Origin: Mimachlamys varia
Lineage: Eukaryota; Mollusca; Bivalvia; Pectinida; Pectinidae
Length of the DNA: 64,000 bases
NCBI GenBank assembly: GCA_947623455.1
Contig: OX392530.1
Span: 4,253,501-4,317,500 of the forward strand
Direction: 5' to 3'
In this document: piece by piece, positions 56,000 to 64,000 of the stretch
Layout of the letters: every line of letters starts with the position of its first letter
Numbering within the stretch: the first letter of the stretch is position 1
Notes under the pieces: model-generated
What the model was told of the DNA's origin: nothing
The model's database searches: none
What the model saw: only the letters and a program-made list of their open reading frames with translations
Position numbers and translations under genes: made by a program

Positions 56000-57340
56000 A
56001 GATTTGATAGATACATATTCAGGCTATTGCCATTCTTTGATTTTTGTACTTTCTATTCACAGATAATCCAAATGCCTAGTGACCAAAATTGTATTCATAA
56101 ACGGTATACTAAAATTTACAGTGATAAGGTCAGTCCATGATTACAGGAGTCCCGTCGCGTTCAACAAATTAATATCAATGCGCGATATAAGCCATTTCAT
56201 ATTTATAGAAAATGTTAAAAGATTAAAGAAGCATTGTTTTTTTTTGCCGAATTTACACAAGTAATGACTAAAATGAAATTTGATTTGTGCAAAAACTATT
56301 TTAAATGTCTGTTTATTTATGACAAAACGAGGTGCATTATGATTCCTTCTGAAATTTTGGATGTTCCGGTATTTAGACTTGTTGAAGTCAGTGGTTTGGT
56401 CTGCGTTTAATTCAAGCGCATTTTAAACTGCAGTTAAACTTTGTTTTTGATTAATTCAAATACAAGCATTGAACTGTAAATAAAGGGTTGTATACATTCG
56501 GTATGTATATAACATGGTTGGGCGATAAATATTTGTGTGACCCTATTCTATCTATCCATCACAAAAGTATTCATATCGACTTTATAAAAATGTACTACCA
56601 TTTGGTAAAAGTTCAAGTGCATTCTCTTCAAATGAATTTTAGAAATACGCATGGAAATTAAATTACAACTAAAACATCTGGTAGGTAAGCAGCTCTCCGA
56701 GCATTTCATTTTTTTTCTGAAGCTCTCTTCTCGCCAAAATGTCAATTTACATATCTAGACCACATTTCATTTCTGTTACTCACTCGCTGTCACTGGAGTA
56801 TATTTACTCGTGGAGGCGTTATCTTTAGATGTCATGGAAAACAATATGTTGTTGATGTTCAAAATGAGTCCCAGATTGGGAAGCGGACTTTATTGTGTGT
56901 CAGCCGCCACTGTTTCTGTGATTGATGTCAAAGATGTTATTTAGCACGTGACTTAAAAACAAAATGCCACTAAAAGTTGAAATTTCAACTTGTCAGCAAA
57001 TCAGATCACGTCTAAAGTTTAATATCTGTGTGGTTATACAGCGGTTGTAATGATTAAATGATGCAGAGGGAATGGAATATCACCCACCTATTGCGGTAGT
57101 AAAACACATCTTATTGCATGTACCAAATTAAGTTTTTACAGTTACAAAACAATTATCTTCTACGATATACGAAACGAATCAAACGGAGTGCAGAGATTAT
57201 CATTCGTTATCAATTGTGACTTCACTGAAGTCCTATTGAAATTAGTTATCTTAAAGCCGCTATTTAGCATTATATTCTTTTGATGTTTAGCTGTTTTTCA
57301 CCAACAAGCCTTATGAAAAGATACAGCTTACTTAATATAT
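56000..57340. other. Intergenic sequence after the receptor
   Basis: AT-rich; no exon or known repeat recognised apart from a possible poly(A) signal near 56,478. Confidence 0.5.
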
Positions 57341-57344
57341 ATAT

Positions 57345-57590
57345 AAACTTTATTTATTTTACAACAATTGTGAACAAGTTATACAACTTGTATTAATCAC
57401 TCTTGTTTGCCCAGATGTTAGCGCGAGGGGTCTTATTGTGGGAGGAAACCGGAGTACCCGGAGAAAACCCACGTGGTCGGGCAGGTGACCCCATACCTTT
57501 GCACGTCCGGTCGGGGAATCTAACCCCGACCGCCTTGGTGAAAGGCAAGTGCGCTATCCACTGCCCACCCGACCACCTATTAATGTAGTA
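57345..57590 (-). mobile_element. tRNA-derived SINE, family 1, full copy
   Basis: The complement of the 5,996 element: a tRNA-like head with B box GGTTAGATTCC, CACGTGGGTTTTCTCCGG, CTCCGGTTTCCTCCCACAAT, TTAATACAAGTTGTATAACT and an AATAAAG tail. Confidence 0.85.
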
Positions 57591-58282
57591 CAAAACTGAA
57601 CGATTCGCCCGATTCACGACAAGAAATTTTTCATATACATAACCTCGGACAGCAGCCTTGATACACATATACTTATTAAGATAAAAAACACTAGGATAGG
57701 AATCGGGAATATACCTTGATAAATACAGGAATCGATGACATACAAAAAAAGGTCAAAAAATATTGATACAACTCAAGAAGGTAAGAAACGAAAGATACAC
57801 CCAAAATAGAATTGAAACTGATGTTACATTAAATCAAAGACAATGACTGCTAGTATACCCACACAAAGATAGTAGCCGGTTATACACACAATCATGAACA
57901 GTATAGCTGAGTCCATTCTCAAAGACAATCCTAAACTGCATGATTGGAGATTATAAGACTTTTATTGCGGGTTTGTGCTCAGTATCGAGTACGGCCCGGA
58001 GTTTTCTTAAAGGTAATCTTATTAGCAAATAGAGTGGTATCTTTACAAGCTTATTAATCACTGTTTCGGACAAATTATACAGACGTAACTTGATCAATTG
58101 TTGGTATATATCATGGCTTACGTGCTTGTTAATTTTGACAAAATATTCGAAAAATGCATGTTAAAAGAAGGAACAAATTGGTTACGAATAACAATAACAA
58201 ATATGTAGCCCCAAACAGCTATGGTGTTATACTCTCAAGTGACTATAGCAAGAAATAGGTCATTTTGTTTAATTGGATATGA

Positions 58283-58500
58283 GGGGCCGCGGTGGCCGAG
58301 TGGTTAAAGTGTTCCGACATTCTACCACTAGCCTTCCACCTCTGGGTTTTGAGTTCGAATCCCACGTGGGGCAGTTGCCAGGAACTGACCGTAGGTCGGT
58401 GGTTTTTTCCGGGTAGCCCGGCTTTCCTCCACCTTCAAAACCTTGCCCGTCCTTAAATGACACTGGCTGTTAATAAGATGTTAAACTAAATAAACCAAAT
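58283..58500 (+). mobile_element. tRNA-derived SINE, family 2 (class II tRNA-like head)
   Basis: The head GGCCGCGGTGGCCGAGTGGT resembles a Ser/Leu tRNA with a long variable arm; the B box is GAGTTCGAATCCC. A body (AGCCCGGCTTTCCTCCACCT) and an A-rich tail (AACTAAATAAACCAAAT) follow. A degraded relative lies at 62,215-62,370. Confidence 0.85.
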
Positions 58501-58934
58501 TAACTGGATATGGCTCTATCATTGACTCCGTTTTTACATCAAATCGCAAATTGCGACTGTAAAACGTTTTACCCAACTATGCATACATGGATACATTTCA
58601 ATAATTGAAAACAATCCTATTTGATACCATTAAAACTTATGAACATAGTGCGAAGACTGTTTTCAAAGAAATTGTCAAAAATATCGAGTTTGAGGCTCTA
58701 GTTAAGAAAAAAATAAATCAACAATTTTAAGACAAGCTCGGCCGTTAAATCATTTTCCCAAACAATAGTCTTATCATGTTCAGAAGTTGAAATAGTCTCT
58801 AAATGATAGTATTTGTAATGATTGAAATACCTCCCTATATGCTATAAGTTCTTGTGGTGTTATTCACAACCGTCATTTCCATTTCAAAGTAAAAGCAGAA
58901 CCAATGTGTACGCATTGATAGAGCTATATCCTGA

Positions 58935-59040
58935 CCGAAGCGTCAACAAAACTATAATTCGAACTTACACTCCATTAAACTAGATGCAAAATATGAACAA
59001 AGGAAATATTCACATGGAGACCCTTGCAAAAGAACAAGAG
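58935..59040 (-). mobile_element. Penelope-like element 3' region, remnant 5
   Basis: The complement of the shared 3' segment: CCGAAGCGTCAACAAAACTATAAT, AAATATGAACAAAGGAAATA, ACATGGAGACCCTTGCAAAA. Confidence 0.65.
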
Positions 59041-59589
59041 AACAAACATACTGAGTATTACTAAAGTAATACATTTCCCCTATCGGCCCCGCAAGATGTT
59101 TAGATGCAAGGATTCACTAAACAAATTACAGCCACTTGACGTAGATACAATGTATCCCAATGACGTATCAGTATACCAAAGTGTAGTTCAATATGTGTAT
59201 ACAATGCAGATAAATTGCATGGAAACCCCCAAAAAATGACAGACAGAAGGACAGACGGCTTTGTCGGTAGGAGAACAAGTTGCTGTCCTTCAAAAAAGGA
59301 CAACAATACATGGACCTGCAACATTTGAAGGTGTAAAGAAAGTAGTTGATTATGCTTCAGTTCGAAGGTACTTCAAATAGCCTTTAAACTGCCTGCAGTT
59401 ATAAAACACAAATCCAACGACCTCGTAGCGCGTGGGTTCATTTCATCAATGTTCAAAGAATGCTATAGATATTTTTCCACTTCATAAGTAACCTCAACAT
59501 GTCAACAGAAATATTCAGTTGTTGACAAGTTCGTGTAAGTGTTGATTGAAATTACAAAGGTGAATGAAAGTCTTACACGAAAATAATGC

Positions 59590-60215
59590 AACTTTCCAAA
59601 TATTGGATTCTCTACTTAAACTACGACCAACATGGACAGCTTACTACTAAGCTATACGATAAACGTGATGATTTCAATATTCCGATCGTTAAATTTCCAT
59701 TTCTTAATAGTAACATCCCTGCTTCTCCAACCTATGGTGTTTACATGTCGCAGTTGATTCGGTATTCCAGGGCTTGCTCTAAATATCGGGATTTTCGTGA
59801 TCGATATCGACTGCTGACAAACTGAGAGATGCAGGTTGATCAGTACTATGGGCAAGTTTTATGGTCGCCATCTTTGTCTCATTAGGAAATATTCTGTATC
59901 TTTAGGTGATATGAAGATGGACGTTTTTGAGTATGCTCATTAGTGTGTTTACTTGTTGTGATTGACAATGATACTCAGTTCTCATTTTGAGAACTTGATG
60001 TTTAGTTGTATCTGACAAAGATTTACATGGCGGGTGTCGTCGATGAAGCAGAAGACGCTTACTCTTCCAGAACATCTGGTCTTTTTCTCTTGCACTTTTG
60101 CAAGGGTCTCCATGTAAATCTTTCCTTTGTTCAAATTTTGCCCCTGGTTTAATCGATTTTGAGTTTGGATTATGATTATGTTGACGCTTCGGTATTCTCT
60201 TATTTTATCTTGCAT
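59590..60215 (+). mobile_element. Penelope-like element remnant 6 with RT C-terminus
   Basis: 59,640-59,822 encodes LTTKLYDKRDDFNIPIVKFP, then YGVYMSQLIRYSRACSKYRD and RYRLLTN, the conserved C-terminal part of Penelope-like RT. The shared 3' segment follows to 60,215. The upstream RT is missing. Confidence 0.82.
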
Positions 60216-60349
60216 AGCTGTAGCTGTAATGTTCATTGTCGTAATTAAATAACGTAGGTAGTGACTAATATTTTTTTTTAAGTTCGGCATTCATTCCTCA
60301 TCTCATTTATCGGTTTTCATTTCCATGTGTCATTTTCATTTGAAAAATA

Positions 60350-60925
60350 AATTACAGTGACCTTATTTTATAATATTAAAGTTCGGAGGTTAATATCAAT
60401 AATTATATTCTATGGCAATTTTTAGAAATTTAGGTCAGACTGACCTAATTTCATAAAATTCCAGTTCAGCATCTATCGCTAATCCCAAATGCCAATTTTT
60501 ATTTTCAAATGACAATGTTTAGCTTAGTAGGTCACGCTGACTTAATACTATCAAATTCAAATTCAGCATCTATTGTGTCAATTATGTCAATATTAATTGT
60601 CCTATGACAATGTTTAGAAAAAGGTTACCTTGACCTGATTTTATAATATTCTAATTCCATATCTTTTACTCATCAATATACCTTTTTAATTGTCCAATGA
60701 CGGATTTTAGCCTCAAGTTCGGCATCTAGTGCTTATCTAGTGTTAACTTGCATTGTCGCTATAACAAATGTTAGAAAAGTAAGTTACATTGGCACAATTT
60801 TCTAAAGTCCGAATTAGGCATCTTTTGCTTACCACATCTAACAATTTTCATTGACCAAGGACAGATTTTTAGAAAAGTTGGTCACCGTGACCTAATTTTG
60901 CAATTTCAAGTTTAGCATCTAGGAT
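60350..60925. repeat. Diverged tandem repeat of about 95 bp, about 7 copies, with GGTCAnnnTGACC palindromes
   Basis: Copies share TTTAGAAAA.(T)NGGTCAC.(N)TGACCTAATTTTA and TTCAGCATCTA. AGGTCAGACTGACCT at 60,431-60,445 and GGTCACCGTGACC near 60,879 are perfect 3-spaced palindromes of the nuclear-receptor half-site. Other copies are degraded. Confidence 0.7.
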
Positions 60926-60929
60926 AATG

Positions 60930-63220
60930 ACAGTTAAAGGCGAATATTAATTTTGTCAATAAACAAAATGTAATATTTCTTTCATTATTAGCAACTGGAT
61001 ATCATGATTTTCATGATGCATTTTTCATCTTTAAATTTTTGCAAAAGCTGTTTACTAGATTTGAAATTGCCAATCACCATGTACACCCCTGCCTGCCAGG
61101 AGGTTTTTTTTATTCATCAACAATAAACATGTACACATTTAACATGCACACACATGCCCACACATAAGTACTAGACCTTGTGTTTGTGTTTCCCAAGATG
61201 TTATCTTTAAATAAATCTGTAATTTTCGGTATGCGTACAATTTGGAGTTCTTTTCTGGTACAGTATAAGGTGAATTTTATTAATAAATATACATGTGGTA
61301 TACATTATGGGATAAAAAGCTTATATGGTGTATATAATGAACAGGCTTATTCATAGATTTGATATGATATGGCTTATTCTCCTGCCAGGAGTTATGTGAA
61401 ATACGTGTTACGTTGAAAACTGAGGACAGTCGAAGATTCTAAACTCCAGAGGACAATTGAATATACTTCACTGCAGCTTTGTGGTGTTAAATTACCAACA
61501 CAGCAATCTCCACGCCAATTACATGATAATGGGTTTTCTATGACATGATTGCGATTTGACATTAATCACGGCGATATTATTCAAGAGATAGCGACAGCCT
61601 AATTGTAATGCGTAAACCATTCACAATACCTGCAGATACGCAAAGACATTTTCCCAATAGCATCCGGAATCTTGCGTCTGACTATATTACGTGGACCTCA
61701 GGGTCCTCGCAATAATAAAACCTGTTATTACGGAAGGATATGCATCTTCTGTGTCATCGTGGTCATATAAGTAACATCAACATTCACTATTGGAAAATTG
61801 CAATTGTCACTTTTATCACTTGTCCTGATTAGCTACAAATGTGATATATATTTCTTTGCATGTTCTACCTTCAAATTGGCGAATTACGTTTCACGGGTAG
61901 CCATAATACATACCAAAACTTGAAATATTATCTGAATGAATTGATAATTTTCTATATATGCAGTATTTGGAAAACAAGAAAAGCTGCGGAGTTTTTATCA
62001 ATTCTGGCAATACTTACGACTTTCATATAAACCCCATCAGAAGTTTAACTATATTATTTAACTTGGAATTTGAGTTTCATATTTCTTGTATAAGTGAAGT
62101 TAGTAAATATGGTTATGTGTTCATAAGATCAAGAGTACATTGTATATAAACTTGAATTTCTGGACATTTTGAAGGTTAGCAGACTTTAATCTTAAATCTA
62201 TAACATATTCTGCTACCACTAGCCCTCATCCTCTATTTCGAGGGTTCAAGACCATGTCGGTGATTTTCTCCGGAAACTCCATCTTACCACCACTATAAAA
62301 CCTTGCACTTAAATCATAGCTCTTCAAAGGACCTGAAATATAAACAAACCTAACCAAACCAAACGAAATCATGACAACTCTTAATCAATATCTTTATATT
62401 AACTTGATTTATATTACAATTATTGAGAAACAAGAGATTTCAACTGATCGTAAACTCTCCTGCTGCCCGGATGTTAGCACGCGGGGGACTTATCGCAGGG
62501 AAAAATATCGGATTTCCTTTTTGCTATCCACTGTCGCTCCTGACAGCTTGAGCAGAAAAAATAATTCGCCTTTAAATGGATTTAGTTATTGAAGTCGGAG
62601 GAATTCATTACGAGGAAATACTCTAACAACTATTTCCAGGAATCGCTTTCCCTTTTTTGACCATATATGCCGTGGTATAACGTCATTTCTATGTTTTCTT
62701 TGATTGTTTGGCCGTAAGGCTGGAAATTAAAAAAATGAATTTATTAGACATTTAAGAAAAATACAAGTTATAATATCCATCACCCATAGATGAAATCGTA
62801 TTTTTTATAGAATTCTAAGTTGGAAATACATTATGTGAGTTAAAGAACATTAAAGACAGAGAAAGCGTAAATGTACAGTTTGTGAATGGTAAAAAGGATC
62901 TATTTAAATGCCAGCATATTATGGTTTTTGTTTGTTCTGTTGCTTTTATTGAACTCGAATGATAAAATGCCAAGCTAAATATAAATGATATACATAGTTT
63001 AAAAGCTAATGATATCTTTGAAGTTCAAATGGTATTTTTCATTAATCAAAGAAAAACGCTGTTTGGAATTCAAATTTTAAAAATTCAAATTGATATGTAA
63101 AATATTCTTTTATTTTAATATAAAGACTTTAATAAAACAATCACTTCACATGCCACTCACAAGCTTTCCCGCCACCCGATCGACAACGGTTCGTTACTCA
63201 GCATAAATAGCAGACGACAA
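60930..63220. other. Intergenic sequence
   Basis: AT-rich. Only the degraded SINE at 62,215 and a scrap of SINE family 1 near 62,460-62,520 were recognised. Confidence 0.5.
62215..62370 (+). mobile_element. SINE family 2, degraded copy
   Basis: CTACCACTAGCCCTCATCCT, GAGGGTTCAAGACC (B box degraded), CTCCGG, CTATAAAACCTTGC and an A-rich AACCAAACC tail. Confidence 0.6.
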
Positions 63221-63258
63221 AATGAGATGTTTGTCACTATATAGCAGACGACGGTATA

Positions 63259-63375
63259 AGCCAGGTATGACTCAAGTTCTGTCAGGAATAGAGGTCAAAA
63301 TTCAACCATTTTGTCAACTTAAAGTATTGAGCATGCAAGTGTTAATAATGTCTGGCATGTATTATACAAGTGACG
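63259..63375 (+). CDS. Possible first exon of a second gene
   Basis: An open frame beginning at an ATG (MTQVLSG..) with inner ATGs, ending YYTSD and a split codon at donor GTAAGC. Its phase fits the exon at 63,636. No clear signal peptide; could be chance. Confidence 0.2.
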
Positions 63376-63635
63376 GTAAGCACAGTATAACTCAGTATCA
63401 GTTAACATGTACACAAAATAATATAAACAAACACAAACAATATCAATAAACATGGTTCAATTTAAAACAATCTGAATTCCTAAGCTATTATGTTGTAAAT
63501 ATTTCATACATAACACAAAAATGGTCGAAATTCACTGATAAGGCAAAACACTATCGGTTTATAAATGTATATGATCTAAATATAAATAGATGACCCAAAC
63601 TACCTAACTCTTTTGTGCTCTTCCAAGTACCGTAG

Positions 63636-63712
63636 ACTACGCAGTTCTCGGTAACCAGGAAGGAGTGTCCGGGTGTATATATAGCTGTGTAAACGTAACG
63701 TCGTGGATCAGG
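63636..63712 (+). CDS. Possible receptor-like exon
   Basis: Encodes YAVLGNQEGVSGCIYSCVNV then TSWIR, acceptor CCGTAG, donor GTGAGT. YAV, the cysteines and the next exon's pattern recall exon 8 of the upstream receptor. Phase 1 in, 0 out. Confidence 0.4.
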
Positions 63713-63810
63713 GTGAGTCTTGTATTATTTGATATTTTACAGATAGTATAAGATGATATATAACGTCCAATGATGTATGTTTCTTTGAAAATATAGTACG
63801 TTTGTTACAG

Positions 63811-64000
63811 GGTCTACAGTCACCATGTGTACGTGTATACGACATCAGTGGCTATACCACGAGCGTGCCCCGTCATCTACCTATTTATATACCAGTTACA
63901 ATCTACCTGTACAGGCCTAGCAAATTACCTTATTTCTCCACGTCTGGTAGTGGGTTGATAATACTAGTGTTAGTTCAACATTACACTAAATTGATGCAGA
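63811..64000 (+). CDS. Possible receptor-like exon, open to the window end
   Basis: Encodes GLQSPCVRVYDISGYTTSVP then RHLPIYIPV and continues open to the edge. CVRVYDISGY..RHLPIYIPV resembles VRACIEDN..RTLIHIPV of receptor exon 8. Acceptor TTGTTACAG. The true 3' border is not visible. Confidence 0.4.

Noticed and set aside
58283..58375. Functional Ser/Leu tRNA gene
   Set aside because: The acceptor stem does not pair well and a SINE body with A-rich tail follows directly, so it is a tRNA-derived SINE.

Overview
This is a window of AT-rich animal DNA: genes with many short exons, long introns, tRNA-derived SINEs, Penelope-like retroelement debris, hairpin MITEs and long minisatellites. The protein content (an invertebrate DOCK6/7/8 protein and a gp130-type cytokine receptor) and the repeat types suggest a lophotrochozoan, most likely a bivalve mollusc. 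The species is an inference; nothing here fixes it.

Left half (2,724-27,421, minus strand): 29 exons of a DOCK-C (DOCK6/7/8-like) guanine nucleotide exchange factor gene, from the start codon at 27,421 to the middle of the protein. All exons join in one frame (4,023 nt, 1,341 codons) and cover the N-terminal DOCK-C/D region, the DHR-1 lipid-binding domain and part of the helical middle. The catalytic DHR-2 domain lies beyond the left edge. The gene's most striking property is that at least six, probably eight, of its splice junctions are embedded in or abut tandem repeats whose unit includes or resembles the junction. Copy number runs from 2 to about 96; one array holds about 44 copies of a single 3' splice site.

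Middle (27.4-38.9 kb): an intergenic zone with no convincing gene. It holds MITEs, including a perfect 72-bp palindrome flanked by an 8-bp target-site duplication, a non-LTR retrotransposon remnant, a foldback element, Penelope-like debris and three minisatellites (28, 32 and 65 bp units).

Right half (38,985-55,388, plus strand): a complete 16-exon class I cytokine receptor gene of about 1,157 residues. It has a signal peptide, an Ig-like domain, a two-domain cytokine-receptor homology module with four conserved cysteines, three more fibronectin III domains, one membrane span and a long cytoplasmic tail. This is the domain order of vertebrate gp130, and the exon phases are those of the family. 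The last exon ends at a UGA, but the reading frame and a Cys-Leu-Glu-Gln repeat continue past it. The window's last kilobase may hold exons of a second, related receptor.

Scattered through 33-56 kb on both strands is a repeat family carrying a hammerhead self-cleaving ribozyme of about 44 nt. At least eight clear copies are present, including a tandem dimer with 378-bp spacing in a receptor intron. It looks like a metazoan retrozyme or Penelope-associated ribozyme element, and Penelope-like reverse transcriptase fragments lie close by.
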